Below are positions 44,378 through 53,140 of a stretch of 64,000 nt of DNA, one piece after another. The notes under the pieces are model-generated. The model made no database searches. It was given only the letters and a program-made list of their open reading frames with translations, and was not told the DNA's origin. The first letter of the stretch is position 1. Each line of letters starts with the position of its first letter. The position numbers and the translations under genes were made by a program. This DNA is from Frigoribacterium sp. PhB160 (lineage in GTDB: Bacteria > Actinomycetota > Actinomycetes > Actinomycetales > Microbacteriaceae), in the NCBI RefSeq assembly GCF_003751785.1, contig NZ_RKIE01000003.1, positions 62,001 through 126,000 on the forward strand, given 5' to 3'.

Positions 44378-44544
44378 TGGCTCGTCAGCAGGACGTCCGT
44401 CCCATCATCAAGCTCCGCTCGACGGCGGGCACCGGCTTCACGTACGTGACCAAGAAGAACCGTCGCAACAACCCCGATCGACTCGTGCTGAAGAAGTACG
44501 ACCCGGTGATCCGCAAGCACGTCGAATTCCGCGAGGAGCGCTAA
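44377..44544 (+). CDS. rpmG: 50S ribosomal protein L33, zinc-free type
   Basis: 55 residues: [20 protein letters not shown], then [14 protein letters not shown] and ending HVEFREER. No Cys, so it is the C-minus paralogue. It is co-translated with L28 by stop-start overlap, with two bases to rpsN. Such paralogues replace zinc-binding copies under zinc shortage in Streptomyces and Mycobacterium. Confidence 0.96.
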   Translation: MARQQDVRPIIKLRSTAGTGFTYVTKKNRRNNPDRLVLKKYDPVIRKHVEFREER

Positions 44545-44546
44545 GC

Positions 44547-44852
44547 ATGGCCAAGAAGAGCAAGATCGCCAAGAACGACCAGCGCGCCGTCATCGTCGCC
44601 CGCTACGCCGAGAAGCGCCTCGAGCTGAAGAAGGCCCTCATCGACCCGAACGGCACCGACGAGAGCCGCGAGGCCGCTCGTCAGGGCCTGCAGAAGCTGC
44701 CCCGCGACGCGTCGCCGGTCCGCCTCCGCAACCGCGACCAGGTCGACGGCCGCCCCCGCGGTCACCTCAAGGCCTACGGCATCAGCCGCGTGCGCTTCCG
44801 CGACATGGCTCACCGCGGTGAGCTCCCGGGCATCACGAAGTCTTCCTGGTAG
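44547..44852 (+). CDS. rpsN: 30S ribosomal protein S14, zinc-free (long) type
   Basis: 101 residues, the long form lacking the CxxC...CxxC zinc site of short S14. [20 protein letters not shown] start and the conserved [22 protein letters not shown] end. AGGAGCGCTAAGC upstream gives the ribosome site inside rpmG. Last gene of the operon. Confidence 0.96.
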   Translation: MAKKSKIAKNDQRAVIVARYAEKRLELKKALIDPNGTDESREAARQGLQKLPRDASPVRLRNRDQVDGRPRGHLKAYGISRVRFRDMAHRGELPGITKSSW

Positions 44853-44902
44853 GTTTCAACCGGTTCCACAGGGCCCTCGGCTCTCTGGTCTGTACCGCAC
44901 AG

Positions 44903-44920
44903 GCGCGGTGAACACCGCGC
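44903..44920. promoter_or_regulatory. Palindrome in the hup upstream region
   Basis: GCGCGGTG (44903-44910) and CACCGCGC (44913-44920) are exact inverted copies two bases apart. The small gap fits a protein-binding palindrome better than an RNA hairpin. It lies about 40 bases before the HU start, in the roughly 105-base gap after rpsN. Confidence 0.5.
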
Positions 44921-44957
44921 TTCGTCACACCGAATGAAGTCCGAGGAGGACATTTAC

Positions 44958-45245
44958 ATGGCTGACAAGTCACTGAACCGCACCGAGCTCGTCGCAGCTG
45001 TCGCTTCCGAGTCCGGCCAGAGCCAGGCCGCCGTCAGCGGCGTCGTCGACGCGTTCTTCTCCGTCGTCTCGAAGTCCGTGGCCGACGGCACGAAGGTCAC
45101 CATCCCCGGGTGGATCGCCTTCGAGAAGTCGCACCGCGCCGCCCGCACGGGTCGCAACCCGCAGACGGGCGAGGCCCTCGAGATCGCCGCGAGCGACTCG
45201 GTGAAGGTCAGCGCCGGCAGCAAGCTGAAGGCTGCCGTCAAGTAG
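44958..45245 (+). CDS. hup: HU family DNA-binding protein
   Basis: 95 residues, ATG at 44958 preceded by GAGGAGGA. MADKSLNRTELVAAVASESG start and the signature GWIAFEKSHRAARTGRNPQTGE near 55-76, including the intercalating Pro of the beta arm. It is the short HU without the Lys/Ala tail of mycobacterial HupB. A nucleoid protein; a terminator follows. Confidence 0.95.
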   Translation: MADKSLNRTELVAAVASESGQSQAAVSGVVDAFFSVVSKSVADGTKVTIPGWIAFEKSHRAARTGRNPQTGEALEIAASDSVKVSAGSKLKAAVK

Positions 45246-45270
45246 TCCTCCGCACCACGCAGCACCTCGT

Positions 45271-45304
45271 GAGGGGGCGGCGACCTCCGGGTCGCCGCCC
45301 CCTC
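45271..45304 (+). terminator. Terminator hairpin after hup
   Basis: GAGGGGGCGGCGACC (45271-45285) pairs perfectly with GGTCGCCGCCCCCTC (45290-45304) around a TCCG tetraloop, 25 bases after the stop. Confidence 0.9.
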
Positions 45305-45418
45305 TCGTCGTCCCGGGGCCGCGTGGGGCGCTGCGGGGCAGGCCGTGAGGGGGGCCGTGCGGGCGGGGCGATCGCTCGGCGACGAGGCACCCGAGCCCCG
45401 TTCCCAGTCGCACCGACC

Positions 45419-45424
45419 TAAGCT
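45419..45424 (+). promoter_or_regulatory. -10 box for the leaderless CopD-CtaG gene
   Basis: TAAGCT with eight bases to the ATG at 45433; no ribosome site. Confidence 0.6.
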
Positions 45425-45432
45425 GAGCCCCG

Positions 45433-47415
45433 ATGTCCAGGATCACCCGCGCCTCCGGACCGGCACTGCTCGTGCTGGTGGCGTTCGTCGCACTCCTCGC
45501 GGCGCTGCAGTTCGGCGGCGCCGCCGACGCCCCGCTCGTGGTCGACCCCGGCGCGGTCGTGCGCTTCGGCCTGCCGATGGCCAAGATGATGAACAACATC
45601 GGGGCCGCCGTCGCGATCGGCACCCTGTTCCTCACCTGCTTCGCGCTGTCGCGCGACAAGCCCGAGTTCGACCGCGCCATGGACATCGCCGCCGGCGCCG
45701 CGGGCTTCTGGGCCGTCGCGTCGGCCGTGACGACCTTCTTCACGTTCCTCAGCGTCGCGAACGTCGCCGTCACCTTCGACGACCAGTTCGGGCGGACGCT
45801 CGCGTTTTTCCTCACCGACACCGAGCTCGGCAACGCCTGGCTCGCCACGACGCTCGTCGCGGCCGCGGTGACCGTGCTCTGCTTCGCCGTCCGCAACATC
45901 TGGGCCCTCGTCGGCGTCACGGTGCTGGCGGGCGGCGGGCTCATCCCGATCGCGATGCAGGGCCACGCGGCCGGCGCGAGCGGCCACGACGCCGCCGTCA
46001 CCGACCTCGCGCTGCACCTGCTCGGCGCCGCCGTCTGGCTCGGCGGCCTCGTCGCCCTCGTGCTGCTGCGCGGCACCCTCGAGCGCGGCCGCATCGGCGT
46101 CGTGCTGGCGCGGTACTCGACCGTCGCGATCGTCTGCTTCGTCGTCGTCGCCGCGTCGGGCGTCGGCAGCGCCGCGATCCGGCTAGGCGACTGGTCGGCG
46201 CTGACCACCGGCTACGGCGTGCTCGTGCTGGTCAAGACCCTCTCGCTGGTGGCGCTCGGCATCTTCGGCGTCGTGCAGCGCCGCTGGCTCGTCGGCCGCA
46301 TGTCGACGCACCCGACCGCGACCGCCCGCTTCTTCTGGTGGTTCGTGACGGCCGAGCTGGCCTTCATGGGGCTCGCGTCGGGCGTCGCGGCGGCCCTGGC
46401 CCGCACGGCCACCCCGGTCGAGGAGGTCGTCGCCACCGACCTCGCCTCGCCGACGCCCGCCGAGATCCTCACGGAGGAGCCGCTGCCGGCCGAGCTCACC
46501 CCGATGAGCTACCTCACGCAGTGGAACGTCGACCTGCTCTGGGCCCTCGTCTGCGCGTTCGGCATCTTCTTCTACGTCGCGGGCGTGGTGCGCCTGCACC
46601 GTCGCGGCGACGCGTGGTCGCTCGGCCGCACGGTGTCGTGGGTGTCGGGCATGGTCGTGCTGTTCTACGTGACGTGCGGCGCCCCGAACGTGTACCAGGA
46701 CTACCTGTTCAGCACGCACATGCTGGCGCACATGGTGCTCGGCATGGTGATCCCCGTGCTGCTCGTGCCGGGCGCCCCGGTGACCCTGGCGCTGCGGGCG
46801 ATCCGCAAGCGCACCGACGGCACCCGGGGGCCGCGCGAGTGGATCATGATCCTCGTGCACTCGACGTACGCGCACGTCATCAGCAACCCGATCGTGGCGG
46901 CGGTGCTCTTCGCCGGGTCGCTCTTCGTCTTCTACTACACGTCGCTCTTCAGCTGGGCGACGACGACGCACCTCGGCCACTACTGGATGATCGTGCACTT
47001 CCTGATCGTCGGGTACCTCTTCGTGCAGTCGATGATCGGCATCGACCCGGTCAAGGGCCGCCTGCCGTTCCCGATGCGGCTGCTCGTGCTGCTGGCGACG
47101 ATGGCGTTCCACGCGTTCTTCGGGCTCAGCATCATGACGAGCACGTCGCTGTTCCTCGCCGACTGGTACGGCGCCATGGGCCGCACCTGGGGCGCGACGC
47201 CCATGGCCGACCAGTACGCGGCCGGCGGCATCGCGTGGAGCGTCGGAGAGATCCCGACCGTGGCCCTCGCCATCACCGTCGCCATCATGTGGAGCCGCAG
47301 CGACAGCCGCGAGGCCAAGCGCAAGGACCGTCAGGCCGACCGCGACGGCGACGCCGAGCTCGACGCCTACAACGAGCAGCTCTCGGCGCTGGCGCGGAGC
47401 GACCGGCGCTCCTGA
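45433..47415 (+). CDS. CopD-CtaG fusion: copper transport / cytochrome c oxidase assembly membrane protein
   Basis: 660 residues, about 16 membrane spans. The N-terminal half (to about 320) is CopD-like, with HAAGASGHDAAVTDLALHLLGAAVWLGGL near 178-206. The C-terminal half (about 360-640) is caa3_CtaG-like, with FSTHMLAHMVLGMVIP near 436 and further conserved His and Met residues. It probably brings copper to cytochrome oxidase. Start codon leaderless. The fused form is usual in actinobacteria. An in-frame GGAGGCGCGG copy lies at 45447-45456 in the first codons. Confidence 0.92.
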   Translation: MSRITRASGPALLVLVAFVALLAALQFGGAADAPLVVDPGAVVRFGLPMAKMMNNIGAAVAIGTLFLTCFALSRDKPEFDRAMDIAAGAAGFWAVASAVTTFFTFLSVANVAVTFDDQFGRTLAFFLTDTELGNAWLATTLVAAAVTVLCFAVRNIWALVGVTVLAGGGLIPIAMQGHAAGASGHDAAVTDLALHLLGAAVWLGGLVALVLLRGTLERGRIGVVLARYSTVAIVCFVVVAASGVGSAAIRLGDWSALTTGYGVLVLVKTLSLVALGIFGVVQRRWLVGRMSTHPTATARFFWWFVTAELAFMGLASGVAAALARTATPVEEVVATDLASPTPAEILTEEPLPAELTPMSYLTQWNVDLLWALVCAFGIFFYVAGVVRLHRRGDAWSLGRTVSWVSGMVVLFYVTCGAPNVYQDYLFSTHMLAHMVLGMVIPVLLVPGAPVTLALRAIRKRTDGTRGPREWIMILVHSTYAHVISNPIVAAVLFAGSLFVFYYTSLFSWATTTHLGHYWMIVHFLIVGYLFVQSMIGIDPVKGRLPFPMRLLVLLATMAFHAFFGLSIMTSTSLFLADWYGAMGRTWGATPMADQYAAGGIAWSVGEIPTVALAITVAIMWSRSDSREAKRKDRQADRDGDAELDAYNEQLSALARSDRRS

Positions 47416-47535
47416 GGCCGCGACGCGGGCGCGCCCCGTGCGAGGGGCGCTCGCTCTGGGGGTCGTGCCGGAGGCGCGGTCCGGCTTGGATCGGACCCGG
47501 ACGTCACGAGACGCCCCCGACCGAGAGGACCACCC

Positions 47536-47694
47536 GTGGCAGGAACGATCGCCCGTACGCAGCTCGGGATCGTGGTGCTCGGCGTCGCCGTCGCGGCCGT
47601 CGTCGGGGTGGCGGGGCCGCACGGCGCCTCCTCGGGTCCGTCCGACACGGCAGCGCAGCACTCGACCTCGACGACGGACGCCGGCTCGCGCTGA
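47536..47694 (+). CDS. Small membrane or secreted peptide, hypothetical
   Basis: 52 residues from the GTG at 47536 after GAGAGGAC. VAGTIARTQLGIVVLGVAVA begins a single hydrophobic segment (about 9-28), followed by a Ser/Thr/Gly-rich tail. It could be a small membrane-anchored peptide or an exported one. The only support is the ribosome site, codon-position G/C pattern and position after the copper gene; no family recognised. One GGAGGCGCGG copy (47470-47479) lies in its leader. Confidence 0.5.
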   Translation: MAGTIARTQLGIVVLGVAVAAVVGVAGPHGASSGPSDTAAQHSTSTTDAGSR

Positions 47695-47784
47695 CCTGCG
47701 CCGCGTGCCGGCTGGTCGCCGGTGCGCCCTGGGGCTCACGGCCCCGCGCTCGCCCGCACCCCCGCACCCCCGCCACGCTCGGGC

Positions 47785-48477
47785 CTAGAAGGGCGCCACC
47801 CCGTCGCGGTCGATGAAGGTGCCCGTGGGGCCGTCGGCGCCCTGCGTCGCGAGCTCGACGATCGCGTCGGTGCCCTCGGTCACGGTCTGGTGGCCGCTGT
47901 TGCCGTTGAGGTCGGTCGCCGTGTAGCCGGGGTCGGCCGCGTTGACGCGGATGCCCGGCAGCGCCTTCGCGTACTGCACCGTGAGCATCGTGACGGCCGA
48001 CTTCGACGCCGTGTATAGCGGCGCCACCACGGTCGACTCGACGCGGTCGGGGTCGTGCACCGCGGTGAACGAGCCGAGCCCGCTCGTGACGTTGACGATC
48101 GCCGGCGCCGCGGAGGCGCGCAGCAGCGGCAAGAACGCCTGCGTCGTCCGCACGATCCCCGCCACGTTCGTGTCGAGCACTTCGAGCGCGTCGGCGCCGG
48201 TGAGGTCGGCCGGGTCGGAGTGCGAGCCCGTGATGCCCGCGTTGTTGACGAGGACGTCGAGCCCGCCGTGCTCGCCGACGTGGGCGGCGGCCGCGGCGAC
48301 GGAGGCGTCGTCGGTGACGTCGAGCTGCACGAAACGGGCGCCCAGCTCGTCGGCGGCCTGCTGACCGCGCGTCGCGTCGCGGGCGGCCACCCAGACGGTG
48401 TGCCCCTCGGCGAGCAGGCGGCGGGCGGTCTCGTGGCCGAGGCCCTTGTTGGATCCGGTGATGAGTGTCGTGGTCAT
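47785..48477 (-). CDS. Short-chain dehydrogenase/reductase
   Basis: 230 residues, classical SDR. TGSNKGLG nucleotide motif near 7-14, NNAG near 80, the Ser region VNVTSGLGSF near 127 and catalytic YTASK near 148. Start ATG at 48477; upstream in-frame extension looks non-coding. Divergent from a MmyB-type regulator 101 bases away, a frequent arrangement in which the regulator controls the reductase. Substrate unknown, perhaps a carbonyl compound. Confidence 0.92.
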   Translation of the reverse strand: MTTTLITGSNKGLGHETARRLLAEGHTVWVAARDATRGQQAADELGARFVQLDVTDDASVAAAAAHVGEHGGLDVLVNNAGITGSHSDPADLTGADALEVLDTNVAGIVRTTQAFLPLLRASAAPAIVNVTSGLGSFTAVHDPDRVESTVVAPLYTASKSAVTMLTVQYAKALPGIRVNAADPGYTATDLNGNSGHQTVTEGTDAIVELATQGADGPTGTFIDRDGVAPF

Positions 48478-48578
48478 GGCCCGAGTCTGCGCGCTGCCGT
48501 GGCCCAGCGCGTGGCCCGGCCGGGCAGGAGGACTCGCAGTACCAGGCAGGGTCGGCGCCGAGACGCGAGGATGGGCAC

Positions 48579-49475
48579 ATGCCCGCACAGGACGCCGAGC
48601 TCGGCCGGATGCTCTCGACCTGGCGCGCACGCCTCTCCCCCGCCGACGCGGCCCTGCCCGTGGGCGGTCGCCGGCGGGCCGTCGGGCTCCGCCGTGAGGA
48701 GCTCGCCGCCCTCGCCGGCCTCTCGGTCGACTACGTCGTCCGGCTCGAGCAGGGTCGCGCCCGGCACCCCTCCGACCAGGTCGCCACGGCGCTCGCCCGG
48801 GCCCTGCAGCTCGACGACGCCGAGCGCGACCACCTGTTCCGCAGCGCCGGGCTCCTGCCCCCGACGACGGCCGTCGTCTCGCGACACATCCCGCCCGGGG
48901 TGCAGCGCCTGGTGGCCCGGCTGCGCGAGACGCCGATCGCGGTGTTCAGCGCCTCCTGGGACCTGCTGACCTGGAGCCCGCTCTGGGGCAGCCTGCTCGG
49001 CGATCCCGACGGCTGGCCCGCCGACGAACGGAACATCGTCGTGCGGGCGTTCCGCGACGCCCGTCGCGAGGCCGGCGGACCGACCGACGGAGGCGCGGGC
49101 ACCGCCATCCGCACCCGTCACCTCGACGGGGAGGGCGGCTCCCGGTTCCGCGAGGCGCTCGTCGCCGACCTGCGCCGCACGCTGGTGGACCACCCGGCCG
49201 ACCCGCGCCTCCGAGCGCTCGTCGACGGGCTCGTCGCCGACGAGCCCGAGTTCGCGCAGCTGTGGGCCCGGGGCGCCGTCGGCGTGCACGAGTCGGCGCG
49301 CAAGGTCATGGACCATCCGCTGGTCGGGGAGCTCGAGCTCGACTGCGACGTGTTCACCGTGCCGGGCAGCGAGCTCAAGATCGTCGCCTACACGGCGGCC
49401 GAGGGGTCGCCCGCGGCGGCCGGGCTCGACTTCCTCCGGGTGTCGGCGGTCGGCGCGGAGGCGCGGGGCCGCTAG
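48579..49475 (+). CDS. XRE-type regulator with MmyB ligand-binding domain
   Basis: 298 residues. Helix-turn-helix near 25-75 (GLRREELAALAGLSVDYVVRLEQGR), then the PAS-like MmyB domain (VFSASWDLLTWSPLWGSLLGD near 122). The family senses small hydrophobic ligands such as fatty acids. Its last codons (AEARGR) run through the GGAGGCGCGG word at 49457-49466, and another copy is at 49089-49098. Its stop overlaps the stop of the convergent LLM gene by four bases. Confidence 0.92.
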   Translation: MPAQDAELGRMLSTWRARLSPADAALPVGGRRRAVGLRREELAALAGLSVDYVVRLEQGRARHPSDQVATALARALQLDDAERDHLFRSAGLLPPTTAVVSRHIPPGVQRLVARLRETPIAVFSASWDLLTWSPLWGSLLGDPDGWPADERNIVVRAFRDARREAGGPTDGGAGTAIRTRHLDGEGGSRFREALVADLRRTLVDHPADPRLRALVDGLVADEPEFAQLWARGAVGVHESARKVMDHPLVGELELDCDVFTVPGSELKIVAYTAAEGSPAAAGLDFLRVSAVGAEARGR

Positions 49476-50521
49476 GCCAGCATCTCGCGGACCAACGGCA
49501 CCACCTTCGTGCCGTAGAGCTCGATGCTGCGCATCATCTGCGCGTGCGGCAGGCGGCCCATGCTGTAGCGCATGTCGAAGCGCGAGGCGCCGAGCAGTGC
49601 CATGTTCTTGGCGATCTTCGCCGCGACCGTCTCGGGCGCGCCGACGTAGAGGGCACCGTCCGGGCCGGCGCTCGACTCGTACTGGGCGCGGGAGTAGGGG
49701 GGCCAGCCGCGTTCGCGACCGAGCTGGTTCGTCTGCGCCTCCTGGTACGGGAACAGCGCCTCCTTCGCCTCGTCGTCCGTCTCGAGGACGAAGCCGGGCG
49801 AGTGCATCGCGATGGGCTGCGACTCCTTGCCGAACTCGCCGAGGGCACGGCGGTAGAGGTCGGCGTAGGGCGCGAACTGGGCGGGCTGGCCGCCGATGAT
49901 CGCGAGGAAGAGGGGCAGCCCGTAGTGAGCCGCGCGGATCACCGACTGCGGCGAGCCGCCGACGCCGACCCAGGTCTTCAGCGTGCCGCTCTCGGGCCGC
50001 GGGTACACCCACTGGTCGCTGAGCGCGCCGCGCTTCGTGCCCTGCCAGGTGACGGGCTCGTCCTTGAGCAGCTCGGCGAAGAGCTGGATCTTCTCCTCGA
50101 AGAGCACCTCGTAGTCCTGCAGGTCGAGGCCGAAGAGCGGGAACGACTCGGTGAACGAGCCACGGCCCAGGATGACCTCGGCGCGGCCGTTCGACAGGGC
50201 GTCGACCGTCGCGAAGCGCTCGTAGACGCGCACCGGGTCGTCGGAGCTCAGCACCGTCACGGCCGAGCCCATGCGGATCCGCTCGGTCCGGGCGGCGATC
50301 GCGGCGAGGACGACCTCGGGCGCGCTCACCGCGAAGTCGACCCGGTGGTGCTCGCCGACGCCGATGAAGTCGAGGCCGACCTGGTCGGCGAGCACGGCCT
50401 GCTCGACGAGGTCGCGGATCGACTGCGCGTGCGAGACGAGCTCGCCCGCTCCGTCGACGCCGGCGGGGCGCTCCGTGACGTCGCCGAAGGTGTCGAGTCC
50501 GAACTCCAGGGGGTGTGCCAT
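49472..50521 (-). CDS. Luciferase-like (LLM class) flavin-dependent oxidoreductase
   Basis: 349 residues, TIM barrel using FMN or F420. Start ATG at 50521 (MAHPLEFGLDTFGD) after GGAG; two upstream in-frame ATGs belong to the leader. GVGEHHRVDFAVSAPEVVLAAIAARTERIRMGSAV near 63 is the family core. Relatives act as alkanal or nitrilotriacetate-type monooxygenases. TAGCAT about 35 bases upstream is a plausible -10. Substrate not predictable. Confidence 0.9.
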   Translation of the reverse strand: MAHPLEFGLDTFGDVTERPAGVDGAGELVSHAQSIRDLVEQAVLADQVGLDFIGVGEHHRVDFAVSAPEVVLAAIAARTERIRMGSAVTVLSSDDPVRVYERFATVDALSNGRAEVILGRGSFTESFPLFGLDLQDYEVLFEEKIQLFAELLKDEPVTWQGTKRGALSDQWVYPRPESGTLKTWVGVGGSPQSVIRAAHYGLPLFLAIIGGQPAQFAPYADLYRRALGEFGKESQPIAMHSPGFVLETDDEAKEALFPYQEAQTNQLGRERGWPPYSRAQYESSAGPDGALYVGAPETVAAKIAKNMALLGASRFDMRYSMGRLPHAQMMRSIELYGTKVVPLVREMLA

Positions 50522-50661
50522 GTGGTGCGCTCCATTTCCATGCGTTTGCATCATGCTACGGGAGCCAACCGGGATCGGCCGCCCGGCATTCCTGCCGCGT
50601 GACCGCCGCGTCCCGACGTCGTGGAGCACAGCCCGCCGGAGGCGCGGGCCGGCCGCCCTGC

Positions 50662-51279
50662 TCAGCCCCGGTCGTCGAGGGGGTTGGCCGCCAGCCGCCG
50701 CGTCATGCCCGAGCGGACGGCCCGGCCCGCCTCGGAGCCCGGCTTCCGGTGCGCCTGCGCCGAGATCGCCGTCGCGAACTCGGCCGCGAACCCGTCGCGC
50801 GGCCGCTGCTCCACGAGCTCGTCGAGCAGGTCGGCCGGCCAGTCCGCCGCCCCGACGCCGCTGACGTCGAGGCTCGTCGCCCGCTCGAGCAGGTGCCCCT
50901 CGACGTCGAGCTCGGCCGACACCGCCGGCCACATGTGCCGGACGATCACGTCGCCGACGCGGCGCTGCCGGTCGTCGTCCCACCCGGCGCCCGCCGCGAA
51001 GACGCGCGCGACGTCGCCGCCGGCCCGCTCGAACGAGGTCGCGTGGGCGTCGAAGGAGGGCGCGAGCCCGAGGTCGTGGAGCAGCGACGCGACGTAGAGC
51101 AGCTCCTCGTCGACGACGAGGCCCTCGCGGCGGCCGAGGTCGGCGGCGAGCACCCACGAGCGCTCGCTGTGGGCGACGAGGGCCGGGGAGGCGTGGGCGA
51201 CGGCCACGGCGCGGGCGCGCGCCGCGACGTCGGTGGGCGGGACGAGGAGGCGCGGGACACGGGCGGCGGAGTCGGGCAT
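50662..51279 (-). CDS. HD-domain phosphohydrolase-like protein
   Basis: 205 residues. Conserved HD residues: HSERSWVLAADLG near 37, LHDLGL near 68 and the HMWP region near 115. It resembles the small HD proteins labelled cyanamide-hydratase-like. ATG at 51279 is leaderless with TAGGTT six bases before. A GGAGGCGCGG copy (51246-51255) encodes part of its N-terminus. Function uncertain. Confidence 0.85.
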   Translation of the reverse strand: MPDSAARVPRLLVPPTDVAARARAVAVAHASPALVAHSERSWVLAADLGRREGLVVDEELLYVASLLHDLGLAPSFDAHATSFERAGGDVARVFAAGAGWDDDRQRRVGDVIVRHMWPAVSAELDVEGHLLERATSLDVSGVGAADWPADLLDELVEQRPRDGFAAEFATAISAQAHRKPGSEAGRAVRSGMTRRLAANPLDDRG

Positions 51280-51285
51280 GCGACG

Positions 51286-51291
51286 AACCTA
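51286..51291 (-). promoter_or_regulatory. -10 box for the leaderless HD-protein gene
   Basis: TAGGTT on the minus strand, six bases before the ATG at 51279. It separates this gene from the sugar operon that ends at 51341. Confidence 0.6.
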
Positions 51292-51340
51292 GGGCCGTCG
51301 CGCGCCGCCGCGCGAGTGCCGGGCGGGGCGCGAGAGCGGG

Positions 51341-52708
51341 TCAGTCGAGCTCGGACCGCAGGAACCTCCTGAACCAGAGCCCGCTCGACTTCGGCGTCCG
51401 CGCCTGCGTCTCGTAGTCGACGTGGACGAGCCCGAACCGACGGCTGTGTCCCCAGGCCCACTCGAAGTTGTCCATCAGCGTCCAGGCGAAGTAGCCGGTG
51501 AGGGGCAGTCCTCGCCGGACGGCCTCAGCGCACGCCTCGACGTGCTGCCGCAGGTACGCCAGCCTCTCGGGGTCGTCGACCGACCCGTCGTCGCCGACGT
51601 GGTCCTCGTACGCCGAGCCGTTCTCGGTCACGACGAGGGGCAGCCCCGGGGCCGCGGCGGCGGCCTGCTCGAGGACGTCGAGCAGGCCGTCGGGATGGAT
51701 CTCCCACCCCATCTGCGTGACCGGGGCACCCGTCTCGACGAACTCGACCGACTCGCTGCCGGGGTTCGCGCTCGGCCGCCCGTCGGGCTCGCCCGCCCGT
51801 GTCGTGTGGCGGCTGTAGTAGTTCACGCCGAGGAAGTCGATCGGCGCGGCGATCGTCGGCAGGTCGGCGAGGGCGTTCTCCGCGAACCACGGCGCCTCGC
51901 CCAGGTCGTCGAGCACGTCCTCGGGGTACGACCCCGTCAGGACGGGGTCGAGGAAGAGCCGGTTGCCGAGCCCGTCGATGCGACGTGCGGCGTCGACGTC
52001 GGCGGCGGCGTCGCTGGCGGGTCGGACCGAGTAGAGGTTCAGGGTGATGCCGACCACCGCCTCCGGCGCTGCCTCACGGACGACGGGCACGGCCAGGCCG
52101 TGCCCGAGCAGCAGGTGGTGGGCCGCCCGGGCGGCCCGGCTGCCCTCCCGGCGCCCGGGGGCGTGGACGCCGCTCGCGTAGCCGAGGAAGGCGGAGCACC
52201 AGGGCTCGTTGAGCGTGATCCAGTTCGGGACGACGTCGGCGAGCTCCTCCACGACGAGGCCCGCGTACTCGGCGAAGCGGTGGGCCGTGTCGCGCTCGAG
52301 CCAGCCGCCCCGCTCCTCGAGGGCCTGGGGCAGGTCCCAGTGGTAGAGCGTCGCCCACGGCGTCACGCCGACCGCGAGGAGGCGCTCGGCGAGGGCGCGG
52401 TAGAAGCCGATCCCGTCGCGGAGCGCAGGCCCCGTCCCCTCGGGCTGGATGCGCGGCCAGGAGATCGAGAAGCGGTACGCGTCGACGCCGAGGCCGGCCA
52501 TGAGCGCGACGTCCTCGCCGACGCGGTGGACGTGGTCGTCGGCCACGTCGCCCGTGGTGCCGTCGGTGATCGCCCCGGGCCTCCGGACGAAGGCGTCCCA
52601 GATGCTCGGGCCGCGGCCGCCCTCGGCCACCGCCCCCTCGATCTGGTAGGCCGCGGTCGCCGTGCCCCAGGTGAAGGACGACGGGAAGTCGTCGCGGCGG
52701 ACGCTCAC
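51341..52708 (-). CDS. GH1 beta-glucosidase
   Basis: 455 residues, complete. FTWGTATAAYQIEGA near 12, acid/base Glu168 in TLNEPW, nucleophile Glu362 in VTENG and a WTLMDNFEWAWG aglycone-site motif near the C-terminus. The GTG at 52708 overlaps the stop of the tautomerase gene (GTGA). No signal peptide, so it works on imported glycosides. Last gene of the ROK/CUT1 sugar locus. It differs clearly from the GH1 at 1-680. Confidence 0.96.
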   Translation of the reverse strand: MSVRRDDFPSSFTWGTATAAYQIEGAVAEGGRGPSIWDAFVRRPGAITDGTTGDVADDHVHRVGEDVALMAGLGVDAYRFSISWPRIQPEGTGPALRDGIGFYRALAERLLAVGVTPWATLYHWDLPQALEERGGWLERDTAHRFAEYAGLVVEELADVVPNWITLNEPWCSAFLGYASGVHAPGRREGSRAARAAHHLLLGHGLAVPVVREAAPEAVVGITLNLYSVRPASDAAADVDAARRIDGLGNRLFLDPVLTGSYPEDVLDDLGEAPWFAENALADLPTIAAPIDFLGVNYYSRHTTRAGEPDGRPSANPGSESVEFVETGAPVTQMGWEIHPDGLLDVLEQAAAAAPGLPLVVTENGSAYEDHVGDDGSVDDPERLAYLRQHVEACAEAVRRGLPLTGYFAWTLMDNFEWAWGHSRRFGLVHVDYETQARTPKSSGLWFRRFLRSELD

Positions 52709-53070
52709 GAGGGGTCCCCCGACGGCGCGAGCCAGTCGCCGTCGCCGTTCTCGCTCAGCGCCACGAGCACGTCGTCGCGCTTGATGCCGAGCGCGGCGAG
52801 CCGGTCGACGAGGAGGGCCGCGCCGCGCTGCTTGACCTCCGCGCTGTAGCCGGTGAAGGCGAGCACCTGCACGAAGACGATGTCGGTGCGGTCGGCGTCG
52901 GGGAACGTCCGGCTGTAGAACAGGTCGCCCTGCGCGTGCAGCGTGAAGATCTGGAAGAGGTCGTCGGCGGGCATCTCCCACCCCTCGACGAGGGCGCTGT
53001 GGACCGCCTCGCTCATGCGGGGACGGAGGTCGCGGAGGTGCTCGTGCATGTCGATGCGGACGAGGGGCAT
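52705..53070 (-). CDS. Tautomerase family protein (Tautomerase_2/MIF-like)
   Basis: 121 residues beginning MPLVRIDMHE. Removal of Met exposes Pro1, the catalytic base of the superfamily. FQIFTLHAQGDLFYSRTFPD near 40 and GYSAEVKQRGAALLVDRLAAL near 74 fit the Tautomerase_2 branch. Its place inside a sugar operon suggests keto-enol or aldehyde chemistry on a sugar-derived intermediate (inference). Confidence 0.88.
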   Translation of the reverse strand: MPLVRIDMHEHLRDLRPRMSEAVHSALVEGWEMPADDLFQIFTLHAQGDLFYSRTFPDADRTDIVFVQVLAFTGYSAEVKQRGAALLVDRLAALGIKRDDVLVALSENGDGDWLAPSGDPS

Positions 53071-53140
53071 GGTCGTACCTGGTCTCTGGTCGTGGCGGGA
53101 AGGGTCGTCGTGCGGGTGAGGGTCGTGGTGCGGGAGGGCG

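Noticed and set aside
47761-47780. Short CCCGCACCCC direct repeats after the small peptide gene as a possible repeat array
   Set aside because: Only two or three imperfect units in simple C-rich sequence, with no spacers and no cas genes.
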